A stretch of DNA of 21,391 nucleotides from Deltaproteobacteria bacterium (GTDB lineage: Bacteria > Desulfobacterota > GWC2-55-46), in contig JAKAIQ010000006.1 of the NCBI GenBank assembly GCA_021825035.1, positions 1 through 21,391 of the forward strand. The letters are read 5' to 3'. The notes below the pieces were generated by a model. That model saw only the letters and a list, made by a program, of their open reading frames with translations, searched no databases and had not been told where the DNA came from. This document shows, one piece after another, positions 1 to 7,425 of this stretch (position 1 is its first letter; the number at the start of each line of letters is the position of its first letter). Both the position numbers and the translations under genes were made by a program.

Positions 1-10
1 CGATCAAGAA

Positions 11-87
<77 letters not shown>

Positions 88-93
88 GTTTTG

Positions 94-131
94 AAAACCG
101 CAACGCTTTAAAATATCGCGTTGCGGTTTTT
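94..131 (+). terminator. Intrinsic terminator of tRNA-Pro
   Basis: The arms AAAACCGCAACGC (94-106) and GCGTTGCGGTTTT (118-130) are perfectly complementary around an 11-base loop and end in a T run at 127-131. It sits 6 bases after the tRNA, so it most likely ends the tRNA transcript. Confidence 0.9.
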
Positions 132-205
132 CTATATGAAATGTGCATTAATATTTTAGGTGATTGCTGCAAGCTATTCCCTTTGAGCTTCTTTATAAGC
201 CGGCA

Positions 206-234
206 TTGACATCGGGAATTTTCTATAATATTAT
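206..234 (+). promoter_or_regulatory. Sigma70-type promoter upstream of wecA
   Basis: TTGACA at 206-211 and TATTAT at 229-234 are separated by 17 bases. Transcription would start near 241 and leave a leader of about 155 bases before the wecA start. The stretch 132-396 contains nothing else I recognise. This is a pattern match only. Confidence 0.6.
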
Positions 235-396
235 TCCTTCGGCAAATTGTTGGTCTTTCTCGTCGTTAAAGCCTTTTATAGCCGTTTCTTCTCAAAAAAG
301 TTCTAAAAAACGTTCAAGATTTTATCTTTTTCTGCCGATTTAAAACCGTATGCCGTTGTGTACTATGTGTCGATGAAAAATCATGAAGAATAAGTA

Positions 397-1446
397 ATGG
401 ATAAGATTATTGTTTTCATATTAGCGTCCTTGATATCGGTTCTTTCCATATCCTTCTTGATACCATTTTCCAGTAATAATGGCATCGGGATAGATGTGCC
501 GAACCGCAGAAAACATCATAAGACCCCTGTTCCAAGGCTCGGGGGCATAGGAGTATTCCTCGGGTTTCTCGCCAGCCTGGTTTTCCTGAACATTAATGAC
601 AGGGTCACGAGTTACCTTATCGCGAGCTCAATCATATTCTCCGTAGGGATCATCGATGACCTAATCGGCCTGCGCTGGACGGTTAAGATGGCGGCGGTAT
701 TCCTTGCAACTTCAGTTACGATCTTCTATGGGAGGATATATATCACTCATCTGGGCGATCTTCTCTGGTTCGGGGAACTAAAGCTCGGAGTGTTCTCGAT
801 ACCGTTTACCTACTTTAGTGTCCTGGGCATAGTGAGCGCCATTAACCTCTTTGACGGCCTTAACGGCCTTGCCGGAGGCACTTCACTCATAATATTCCTT
901 TTTCTGGCATTATTTTCTTATATTGGACATGATATTAATTTCATGTTTGTTTCTCTCGCCATAGCGGGCGGCCTGGTCGGGTTCTTGAGATATAATTATC
1001 CGCGAGGCAGCATATTCCTTGGAGACTCCGGCAGTAATTTTCTTGGTTTCTCAATAGCCATAGCGTCAATCGTATTGTTCCAGCATGGGCGGTACCAGCC
1101 GATGACGCCGGTATTATTGCTGGGTCTTCCTATATTCGATACCATCCGCGTAATGGCGCAGAGGATTGCGTCTCGGAAGAACCCGTTTTCTGCCGATAAG
1201 ACCCATTTTCATCATATACTCGTCAGGCTTGGTGTATGCGACAGAAAGGTTGTCCTTCTGCTATGGGTATTGATATTGATATTTTGCATAAGCGCCTTCA
1301 TGCTGAAAAGCGAGGGCGGGTGGGAGTTGCTTTTATTCTTCTTAAGCGGAGTGAGCATTATCAGCGTTTTCCTCGCCATGGTGCCCGATATTAGAAAGTC
1401 GATAAGGCAGAGGGGCATCCGAAAAAGATTGGAAGAAGGGTTTTGA
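397..1446 (+). CDS. wecA: Polyprenyl-phosphate N-acetylhexosamine-1-phosphate transferase (WecA/TagO/MraY family)
   Basis: This inner-membrane enzyme moves a UDP-linked N-acetylhexosamine phosphate onto undecaprenyl phosphate, the first step in building lipid-linked surface polysaccharide. The 349-residue protein is strongly hydrophobic, with about ten probable membrane segments. Family motifs appear in order: PNRRKHHKTPVPRLGG near 35-50, the Asp pair at 87-88 (GIIDD), NLFDGLNG at 150-157, GDSGS at 209-213, PIFDT at 245-249 and DKTHFHH at 267-273. The His-rich last motif points to the WecA/TagO branch rather than MraY. No strong ribosome-binding site is seen. A four-codon mini-ORF (383-397) ends with a TAA overlapping the ATG as TAATG, which could couple translation. 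The gene converges on prmC with 25 bases between stops. The sugar substrate cannot be read from sequence. Confidence 0.9.
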   Translation: MDKIIVFILASLISVLSISFLIPFSSNNGIGIDVPNRRKHHKTPVPRLGGIGVFLGFLASLVFLNINDRVTSYLIASSIIFSVGIIDDLIGLRWTVKMAAVFLATSVTIFYGRIYITHLGDLLWFGELKLGVFSIPFTYFSVLGIVSAINLFDGLNGLAGGTSLIIFLFLALFSYIGHDINFMFVSLAIAGGLVGFLRYNYPRGSIFLGDSGSNFLGFSIAIASIVLFQHGRYQPMTPVLLLGLPIFDTIRVMAQRIASRKNPFSADKTHFHHILVRLGVCDRKVVLLLWVLILIFCISAFMLKSEGGWELLLFFLSGVSIISVFLAMVPDIRKSIRQRGIRKRLEEGF

Positions 1447-1471
1447 CCGGTCCTGAAGAAAAACCGGCTCC

Positions 1472-2365
1472 TCATTTTAGCTGTTTTTCCCGGGCACATT
1501 TCGCGTTGACCACACGTTCTATCCCCGACAGATCTTTTCTTATCCTGATATCCCTGTAGCATCCATTGCGCATCATGATCTCCGTTACTTTGTCCGCCTG
1601 GCCCCAGCCTATCTCCATTATGAGGCGTCCTTCCGGCCTGAGATATTCGGTCGAGTCGGATATGATCCTTTTGATGAAGTCAAGTCCGTCGAGGCCGCCC
1701 CATAGCGCGATCATGGGCTCGAAATCTTTTATCTCGGGATCGAGTTTTTCGATGTCTTCCTTGGACACATACGGGGGGTTTGAGACTATGATCAGCGCCT
1801 TGCCCTTGAGCAGCGGAAGCGGGTCAAAGAGATTTCCGTTAATGAATGTGATCCTTGATGAGACGCCGTTTGCCAGGGCGTTGCGACTTGCCACCTTCAA
1901 GGCCTCTTTTGATATGTCCACCGCGTAGACGCTTGTATTGTAGCGTTCCTTTGCTATAGAGACAGCTACGCAGCCGCTTCCGGTGCAGAGATCGATAACC
2001 GTTGCCTCGCCGGTAAAGTCCTTTAAGAAATCGAGCGCCTCATCCACGAGGAGTTCGGTCTCCGGCCTCGGTATGAGGACGTCGGGACTTACCTTGAAGA
2101 CAAGTCCACGGAATTCAGTTTCTCCGGTAATATACTGCGCGGGTTCCCTTAGCGTTCTTCTTCTTATGAAATCACTGAACTCGGATGATTCTGCGCCGGT
2201 TAGCCTCCGTTCGGGATGCAGGTAGATGTCATGCCTCTTTATTTTAAGAGCAAAGGATAGAAGATATTCGGCCTCCGTCCTTGCGTCTGATACTCCCGAA
2301 TCCTGAAGCTTTCGCACGGCCCAGGCAAGGGCCTCGTGCATTAAAAATCGTTTTTCTTCAGCCAA
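1472..2365 (-). CDS. prmC: Peptide chain release factor N5-glutamine methyltransferase
   Basis: PrmC (HemK) methylates the glutamine of the GGQ motif in release factors RF1 and RF2 in the cytoplasm, using S-adenosylmethionine. The 297-residue protein has the helical N-terminal domain at about 1-80, QYITGETEF near 78-86, LIPRPETE at 97-104, the SAM-binding DLCTGSG at 125-131 and the catalytic NPPY at 196-199. Length is close to the family norm. The chosen start is TTG at 2365, because GGAG lies 7 bases upstream; the next candidate, ATG at 2341, has no good ribosome-binding site. prfA, the usual neighbour, is not adjacent here. The gene is divergent from aroC and convergent with wecA. Confidence 0.93.
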   Translation of the reverse strand: MAEEKRFLMHEALAWAVRKLQDSGVSDARTEAEYLLSFALKIKRHDIYLHPERRLTGAESSEFSDFIRRRTLREPAQYITGETEFRGLVFKVSPDVLIPRPETELLVDEALDFLKDFTGEATVIDLCTGSGCVAVSIAKERYNTSVYAVDISKEALKVASRNALANGVSSRITFINGNLFDPLPLLKGKALIIVSNPPYVSKEDIEKLDPEIKDFEPMIALWGGLDGLDFIKRIISDSTEYLRPEGRLIMEIGWGQADKVTEIMMRNGCYRDIRIRKDLSGIERVVNAKCAREKQLK

Positions 2366-2428
2366 TCCCTATCTCCGGTATTATCGGCATTTTTCCCTTG
2401 TTACGACCCATTTTAGACCAAAAATGAC

Positions 2429-2458
2429 AAAAAAACGATGACTTTCATCGTTTTTTTT
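2429..2458. terminator. Bidirectional terminator-like hairpin between prmC and aroC
   Basis: An A run at 2429-2435 leads into ACGATGA (2435-2441), a 3-base loop, and TCATCGT (2445-2451), followed by eight T at 2451-2458. The shape is an intrinsic terminator in both directions. It lies between divergently transcribed genes, so it follows neither gene and could act as an attenuator or insulator. No convincing promoter pair was found for either gene here. Confidence 0.6.
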
Positions 2459-2542
2459 GATAAGCTTCGAGCATTAAAGACATTATAACGACAAGCGGAG
2501 GGGCCCTGACGCGGATTGTCCCATCGTCGCGTTTCTAAAAAA

Positions 2543-3763
2543 ATGCTAAGATACCTTACCTCAGGCGAATCACACGGAAAGCTTCTCATCGCCGTTGTCG
2601 AAGGAATGCCTTCAGATCTTCCCCTTTCTTCTTCAGAAATAGACCATGAGCTTGCAAGAAGGCAGTCCGGCTGGGGTCGTGGGGGGAGGATGAAGATAGA
2701 AAACGACAGGGTAGAGATTACATCCGGCGTGAGATGGGGCAAGACACTCGGCTCTCCGATAGGCCTTATCGTAAAAAATTTCGATTGGGAAAACTGGAAG
2801 ACCGTCATGACCCCCGATCTCCCTGATGGAGATGAAAAAAGGGGGGCTATGACGAGGCCGCGCCCAGGGCACGCCGATCTAACGGGCGGTCTTAAGTACG
2901 ATCAACACGACCTGAGAAATATACTTGAACGCTCAAGCGCCAGAGAGACGGCCGCGCGCGTTGCCGCCGGCGCGGTAGCAAAAAGGCTTCTTCAGGAATT
3001 CGGCATAAAGGTCTTTAGCTGGGTCACTCAGGTAGGCGGAGCAGGGTGGAGCTCTTCGGACATTGCGGCAAAAAATCCTGAAGCCTTTTTCAAAAAGGCC
3101 GAAGGGTCGGAAGTGAGGTGCCCGGATAGGGAGACGACCTCAAAGATGAAGGCACGGATAGACGAGGCTAAAAGGGATGGGGACAGTCTCGGCGGCGTGT
3201 TCGAAGTGACTGTCGTTGGCGCGCCTCCAGGGCTTGGAAGTCATGTGCAGTGGGACAGAAAACTTGACGGAAGGCTCGCTCGCGCGATCATGTCCATACA
3301 GGCCATAAAGGGTGTCGAGGTGGGCGTGGGCTTCATGGCTGGAAGACTTCCCGGATCCGAGATACACGATGAGATTTTCTACAGGAAAACGTCGAGAACG
3401 GCCGGTAAAGCCGCGGGGTCCGGTTGCTGGCCGGCTTCTCGGCGCTTCTACAGAAGGACCAACAACGCCGGCGGCATAGAGGGTGGGATGACAAACGGGG
3501 AGCCGGTCCTTTTAAGGGCCGTCATGAAGCCGATACCGACTCTTTATAAGCCTCTCCGGTCGGTCGATATAAAGACCAAGGAGCCTTTTAAGGCCGGTAT
3601 CGAGAGGTCGGACGTCTGCGCTGTTCCGGCGGCCTCCGTCGTAGCCGAGGCTGCTGTGGCCTTCGAGATCGCCGACGCGTTTCTTGAAAAGTTCGGCGGC
3701 GATTCGGTTCGTGAGACATCAAGAAACTACAGGGGCTACCTGGATCAGATATGGAAGTTCTAA
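2543..3763 (+). CDS. aroC: Chorismate synthase
   Basis: This cytoplasmic, reduced-FMN-dependent enzyme converts 5-enolpyruvylshikimate 3-phosphate to chorismate, the last shikimate-pathway step. The 406-residue product starts with the family hallmark RYLTSGESHG and has RQSGWGRGGR near 40-49, RPRPGHADL near 105-113, the signature RSSARETA near 130-137, TNNAGGIEGGMTNG near 306-319, and RSDVCAVPAASVV near 355-367. I start at ATG 2543 because family members begin M-x-R-Y-L. An in-frame TTG at 2516 would add nine residues; GGAGGGG at 2497-2503 lies 12 bases before it, so it cannot be excluded. Residues 281-301 form a Gly/Ala/Arg/Ser-rich insertion between EIFY and RFYRRTNN, where most relatives have only a few residues. 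aroK and aroB follow on the same strand. Confidence 0.95.
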   Translation: MLRYLTSGESHGKLLIAVVEGMPSDLPLSSSEIDHELARRQSGWGRGGRMKIENDRVEITSGVRWGKTLGSPIGLIVKNFDWENWKTVMTPDLPDGDEKRGAMTRPRPGHADLTGGLKYDQHDLRNILERSSARETAARVAAGAVAKRLLQEFGIKVFSWVTQVGGAGWSSSDIAAKNPEAFFKKAEGSEVRCPDRETTSKMKARIDEAKRDGDSLGGVFEVTVVGAPPGLGSHVQWDRKLDGRLARAIMSIQAIKGVEVGVGFMAGRLPGSEIHDEIFYRKTSRTAGKAAGSGCWPASRRFYRRTNNAGGIEGGMTNGEPVLLRAVMKPIPTLYKPLRSVDIKTKEPFKAGIERSDVCAVPAASVVAEAAVAFEIADAFLEKFGGDSVRETSRNYRGYLDQIWKF

Positions 3764-3869
3764 TATGTCAGGTGTACTCTTATATCCAGGTGTGATTACG
3801 ATTGGATAAACAGCCGGAACCCCCGGGCCTTCAGGCCAGGGAGAGATTCATTGCCTTGAAGGAAATATT

Positions 3870-4394
3870 GTGCCATTGACTAACGTGATTCTGACCGGAT
3901 TCATGGGAACCGGCAAATCGACGGTGGGAAGAAGGCTGGCTTCCGAGATGGGGCTGAAATTCATCGATGTCGACGAGGTCATAGAAAAAGAATCCGGTCT
4001 GCCTATCGGAGAAATCTTTGAAAAATACGGCGAGCATCATTTCAGGAAAATCGAAAGCGAAGTCATAAGGAAGTTGACTTCCGGTGAATATGGGGCCGGG
4101 CTGGTGGTCTCCGCCGGCGGCGGAGCCGTAATAAGCGAAGCTAACAGGACGGCGTTCAAAAGGTGGGGCGTTCTGATATGTCTCTCGGCATCGCCAGATG
4201 AGATTCTCAAGCGGGTCGGTACCAATAACGACAGGCCGCTGCTTGCAGCCGGCGACAAAAGAGAAGTCATCGAAAGGCTCCTTAAAGAAAGGGATGGGGC
4301 GTACGGCGATTGCGATTTCACGGTAGCCACGGATTTCAAAGACATCCACGAAGTCGTCGGGATTGTAAAGAAGTTTTTAAGAGATAGAGAATAA
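3870..4394 (+). CDS. aroK: Shikimate kinase
   Basis: It phosphorylates shikimate with ATP to give shikimate 3-phosphate in the cytoplasm. The 174-residue length is typical. The P-loop GFMGTGKS is at 10-17, the Mg/shikimate-binding FIDVDEVIE follows at 31-39, the conserved Arg is in FRK at 58-60, the shikimate-binding GGG is at 83-85, and the lid Arg is in RPLL at 122-125. The start is GTG 3870, with AAGGA ending 6 bases upstream. A 106-base spacer separates it from aroC, so the two may be co-transcribed; I see no terminator there. aroB follows after 65 bases. Confidence 0.95.
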   Translation: MPLTNVILTGFMGTGKSTVGRRLASEMGLKFIDVDEVIEKESGLPIGEIFEKYGEHHFRKIESEVIRKLTSGEYGAGLVVSAGGGAVISEANRTAFKRWGVLICLSASPDEILKRVGTNNDRPLLAAGDKREVIERLLKERDGAYGDCDFTVATDFKDIHEVVGIVKKFLRDRE

Positions 4395-4412
4395 TTGTCA
4401 AAATACAACTGT

Positions 4413-4433
4413 TACGGCGAACTCTTTGCCGTA
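4413..4433. other. Small hairpin between aroK and aroB
   Basis: TACGGC (4413-4418) and GCCGTA (4428-4433) can pair around a 9-base loop. No T run follows, so it is not an intrinsic terminator. It might stabilise or process a shared aroK-aroB message; no function can be assigned. Confidence 0.35.
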
Positions 4434-4459
4434 CTCCTTGATTGTTTGAAGGATGGTTC

Positions 4460-5554
4460 ATGGAAATAAAAGTTGACATGGGTGAACGCTCATATCCCAT
4501 AGTAATTAAGAACGGTCTTATCGACGAAATAGGCGGGTGCATATCTTCGCTCGGGCTCGAGGGAAAGGCTGCTGTAGTCACGAATTCCCTGGTGGGCGGG
4601 CTTTATGGGGAGAAGGTTGTGGAGGGGCTTATGAGCGCCGGACTGGACCCGGTACTCATAAAGGTGCCGGATGGGGAAGAGTACAAGACACTTAAAGAGG
4701 CTTCAGTCATTTATGACGGCCTCATAGAGCACAGAATGGAGCGGTCTTCCGCGATAATCGCCCTCGGTGGAGGCGTCATAGGGGACATGGCCGGGTTTGT
4801 GGCGGCAACGTATTTAAGGGGCGTTCCTTATGTTCAGATCCCCACCACTCTGCTTGCCCAGGTCGATAGCTCCATTGGCGGTAAGACCGCCGTTAATCAT
4901 CCAAAGGGCAAGAATCTCATCGGCTCCTTTTATCAGCCGAAGGCGGTTTTTATCGATCCTCAGGTCCTTTCAACTCTCGATCCGGTAGAGGTGAGGGCTG
5001 GTCTTGCCGAGGTGGTCAAGTACGGCGTAATCCAGGACGGCATTTTTTTCAAGTTTCTTGAAGAAAACAGGGATACACTTTTGCAGCCTGGCCCTGAACT
5101 GACAAGAGCGATTGAGAGGTCGTGCGAGATAAAAGCGTCGATAGTCTCCGCCGACGAGAAAGAGAGCGGGCTCAGATCGATCCTCAATTTCGGCCATACG
5201 TTCGGACACGCCATCGAATCTTTGACGGGCTACGGCAGGTTTAAGCACGGCGAAGCCGTTTCAATCGGGATGTGTATGGCCTCGAGATTATCCGTGAAGA
5301 TAGGGTTTGCTTCGCCGGAGGCCGAAGAAAGGATCAGGGGGCTCGTCTCATCTCTCGGCCTGCCGGCCGAGCCGCCGGATTTGTCCGCAGACGACTTCAT
5401 AGGCTCCATGAGGCTCGATAAGAAGGTTGCTAACGGCCGGATCCGGTTTGTGCTCGTAACCGACTTGGGTAAAGTCATGTTAAAAGAGGTTGATGAGAAG
5501 ACTTTGAGGGGGTTTTTCGGCGAAGCGGAGCCTGCCGCTATGCCGCCCCTTTAA
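4460..5554 (+). CDS. aroB: 3-dehydroquinate synthase
   Basis: AroB converts DAHP to 3-dehydroquinate, the second shikimate-pathway step, using NAD and a divalent metal in the cytoplasm. The 364-residue product has DGEEYKTL at 71-78, the nucleotide-binding GGGVIGD at 103-109, PTTLLAQVDSSIGGKTAVN at 128-146, and the expected metal ligands Glu184 (AEVVKYG), His246 (NFGHTFGHAIE) and His263 (KHGEA). ATG 4460 is preferred because GAAGGA ends 6 bases upstream. An in-frame TTG at 4442 would add six residues but lacks such a site. The last dozen residues (Ala/Pro-rich) look like an unconserved tail. It is the third gene of the aroC-aroK-aroB cluster. Confidence 0.96.
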   Translation: MEIKVDMGERSYPIVIKNGLIDEIGGCISSLGLEGKAAVVTNSLVGGLYGEKVVEGLMSAGLDPVLIKVPDGEEYKTLKEASVIYDGLIEHRMERSSAIIALGGGVIGDMAGFVAATYLRGVPYVQIPTTLLAQVDSSIGGKTAVNHPKGKNLIGSFYQPKAVFIDPQVLSTLDPVEVRAGLAEVVKYGVIQDGIFFKFLEENRDTLLQPGPELTRAIERSCEIKASIVSADEKESGLRSILNFGHTFGHAIESLTGYGRFKHGEAVSIGMCMASRLSVKIGFASPEAEERIRGLVSSLGLPAEPPDLSADDFIGSMRLDKKVANGRIRFVLVTDLGKVMLKEVDEKTLRGFFGEAEPAAMPPL

Positions 5555-5613
5555 AGGCCGGCAATGCGAGCAATTATTTAATGCAATGAACTGGCGAGAT
5601 GCGAGTTTTATTC

Positions 5614-5642
5614 TTGACTTGCAGCCGATTCTTTAATAATTT
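5614..5642 (+). promoter_or_regulatory. Possible sigma70 promoter upstream of the TPR-roadblock genes
   Basis: TTGACT at 5614-5619 and TAATTT at 5637-5642 are spaced by 17 bases. It lies in the 145-base gap after aroB, the largest gap since aroC, and could start transcription of the TPR, roadblock, peptidase and accB genes. The -10 match is imperfect. Confidence 0.4.
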
Positions 5643-5699
5643 TAAGAACATCGAAACTCAGGGCTTAAGCGCTGTCAAATTAAAGGCCAGGGATTGGAA

Positions 5700-5912
5700 A
5701 TGGGCAATATCAAGGCCGGCGACGACATTTTTTTTACATTTACGATGGCTGAGGTCCTTGAAAAGCAGGGCCACTATGAAGACGCTCTTATGATATACAA
5801 GATACTCGCTGATACAAATCCGTCCGATACTGCCCTCAATCTCAAGATAAACAGGCTCAAGTCGCTTGCCGAACGCCGCAGGGGGGCAAGATCACAGGGG
5901 GGCGGGACATAA
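5700..5912 (+). CDS. Small single-TPR protein
   Basis: A 70-residue protein of unknown specific role. Residues about 14-47 form one clear tetratricopeptide repeat (helix with MAEVLEKQGHYEDALMIYK, then a turn with the Asn-Pro of DTNPSD), followed by a second helix and a basic, Gly-rich tail. TPR units bind other proteins, so it is probably an adaptor. ATG 5700 is chosen because AGGGA lies 6 bases upstream; the in-frame TTG at 5694 leaves no room for a binding site. The roadblock gene follows after 47 bases. By my recollection, similar short TPR proteins occur in Deltaproteobacteria, but the partner is unknown. No signal peptide is seen, so it is likely cytoplasmic. Confidence 0.75.
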   Translation: MGNIKAGDDIFFTFTMAEVLEKQGHYEDALMIYKILADTNPSDTALNLKINRLKSLAERRRGARSQGGGT

Positions 5913-5959
5913 CTTTGCCGAACGTATGTTTGTGCCGCCATTTCTGTTAAGGGAGCGTC

Positions 5960-6334
5960 ATGTCATTTCTTGAGATATTGCAGGAGTTGGCCAACGGAGT
6001 CAGGGGAGGGGTAGCCGCTACAATCATGGGAACTGACGGACTTTCAATCCAGCAGTATGCCAGACCTGATTCCGGGCGTTCCGGCTGCGACGTCGAAAGC
6101 GTCGCCATCGAATACGGCAAGGTCATAGACGAGATAAAAAAAGCATCCGGGCTTCTTAATCTTGGGATTGTAGAAGAGGTACTGATCTCTACCGCCGGCA
6201 AGGATGTGCTTTTGAGGATCGTCTCGGATGAATACTATATCGCCTTCGTTCTCGGGGAAAACTCCAACGTCGGAAAGGCCAGGTATTTTTTAAGGAAGGC
6301 CGCTGAAAAGACTAAAAAGGAGATATTGAAATAA
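5960..6334 (+). CDS. Roadblock/LC7 domain protein
   Basis: The 124-residue protein fits one Roadblock/LC7 fold, the family of MglB and other small-GTPase regulators or scaffold dimers. It starts with a helix, then the strand pattern VAATIMGTDGLSIQQY, a long helix near residues 45-65, paired strands (VEEVLISTAGKDVLLRIVSDEYYIAFVL split over 70-98) and a C-terminal Lys-rich helix. The family call rests on this pattern and not on a catalytic motif, because the family has none. GGGAG lies 5 bases before ATG 5960. The stop TAA overlaps the probable start of the peptidase gene, implying translational coupling. No MglA-like GTPase gene is in the window, so the partner is unknown. Confidence 0.8.
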   Translation: MSFLEILQELANGVRGGVAATIMGTDGLSIQQYARPDSGRSGCDVESVAIEYGKVIDEIKKASGLLNLGIVEEVLISTAGKDVLLRIVSDEYYIAFVLGENSNVGKARYFLRKAAEKTKKEILK

Positions 6335-7413
6335 GCGAAAGGCCTGACATAAAGGGGAGGCTCAGCCACATCCGATCCGAGCTTGAGAGGCAGGGTCTTG
6401 ATGCCATCCTCGTGACTGACCTTAACAATATCCGTTACCTTTCCGGGTTTACGGGCTCAAGCGCCTATGTCATCATTACGGGGACGAAGAGCTGGTTTTT
6501 GACGGATTCGAGATATACGGCCCAGGCTGCGGTTGAAGTCAAAGGGTTTGTGAGAAAGACATACAGGAAAGCCCTGGAAGAAGTCACCGGGCTCCTGAAC
6601 GACCTAAAGCTCAGAAAGGTCGGATTTGAAGGCGACCGTATGAGCTATGACGCTTTTTTAAGGTTTAAGAAAGCCCTTCCCGGAATAAAGTTAATGCCAA
6701 CCAGGGGCATGGCAGCAAGGCTGAGGGCGCGTAAGGACGCATTTGAAATTGACCGGGTAAAGGACTCTGTAAAGGTCCTCGAACTTGGATTCGGAAAGGC
6801 CGAGGAGTCGCTGGTTGCCGGCGCTGCTGAAAAAGACGCCGCGTCCGCCATAGAGTTCAACCTCAGGCAAAATGGCGCCGATGGTCTCGCGTTTGATGCC
6901 ATAATTGCATCCGGTTACAGAGGCGCAATGCCGCACGGCAAGGCGTCGGACAAGAAGATAAGAAAAGGAGAGCTCATCATAGTCGATATGGGAGTGTGCC
7001 TTAACGGCTATAATTCCGACGAGACCCGTACATATTGTGTCGGACGGGCGACAAGACTCCAGAAAGAGGTCTATGACACGGTTCTGGAGGCACAGAGGAG
7101 GGCGATAGAAAAGATCAGGCCCGGGGTGTCCGCCGCTGCAGTGGATTTAGAGGCGAGGAGCTTTATAGACAATGCCGGCTACGGCAAATATTTCGGTCAT
7201 GGCACGGGCCACGGCGTTGGCCTTGAGGTTCATGAGAATCCTTACATAGGCCCTTACAGCAAGGATGTTCTTGAAGAAGGCATGATCGTGACAATAGAAC
7301 CGGGCATCTATATCCCTTCGTTCGGGGGAGTTCGCATCGAGGATATGGCGCTTGTAGTCAAGGGCGGCTGCGAGATCCTTACCAAAACACCCAGAAAGTT
7401 CACATGCCTTTAG
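6331..7413 (+). CDS. Xaa-Pro aminopeptidase/dipeptidase (M24B family), probable ATA start
   Basis: A cytoplasmic metallopeptidase of the aminopeptidase P/prolidase group, which cleaves peptide bonds next to proline. Metal ligands are visible: Asp in VDMGV, Asp in SDETRT, the His pair region GHGTGHG, Glu in IEPGIY and Glu in RIEDM (about residues 219, 230, 294, 323 and 337 from 6331). The first standard start is GTG 6412, but the frame is open and family-like upstream: RLSHIRSELERQGLDAILVTD matches the usual N-terminus. Between the in-frame stop at 6313 and GTG 6412 there is no ATG, GTG, TTG or CTG. AGGAG (6318-6322) sits 8 bases before ATA 6331, which overlaps the roadblock stop as ATAA. ATT 6325 is another possibility. 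From 6331 the length is 360, normal for the family; from 6412 it is a short 333. Confidence 0.9.
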   Translation: MSERPDIKGRLSHIRSELERQGLDAILVTDLNNIRYLSGFTGSSAYVIITGTKSWFLTDSRYTAQAAVEVKGFVRKTYRKALEEVTGLLNDLKLRKVGFEGDRMSYDAFLRFKKALPGIKLMPTRGMAARLRARKDAFEIDRVKDSVKVLELGFGKAEESLVAGAAEKDAASAIEFNLRQNGADGLAFDAIIASGYRGAMPHGKASDKKIRKGELIIVDMGVCLNGYNSDETRTYCVGRATRLQKEVYDTVLEAQRRAIEKIRPGVSAAAVDLEARSFIDNAGYGKYFGHGTGHGVGLEVHENPYIGPYSKDVLEEGMIVTIEPGIYIPSFGGVRIEDMALVVKGGCEILTKTPRKFTCL

Positions 7414-7425
7414 TTAGGAGGATAG

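Noticed and set aside
1447..1467. CCGGT/ACCGG stem between wecA and prmC as a shared terminator
   Set aside because: Five base pairs with an 11-base loop and no T run on either strand; too weak to call.
3769..3793. Direct repeat CAGGTGT (3769-3775 and 3787-3793) between aroC and aroK
   Set aside because: Two 7-base copies 18 bases apart are expected by chance often enough; no promoter or regulator ties to them.
5599..5793. 64-codon frame overlapping the promoter and the small TPR gene
   Set aside because: It lacks a ribosome-binding site, has no family-like pattern, and its 3' half is a shifted reading of the TPR gene.
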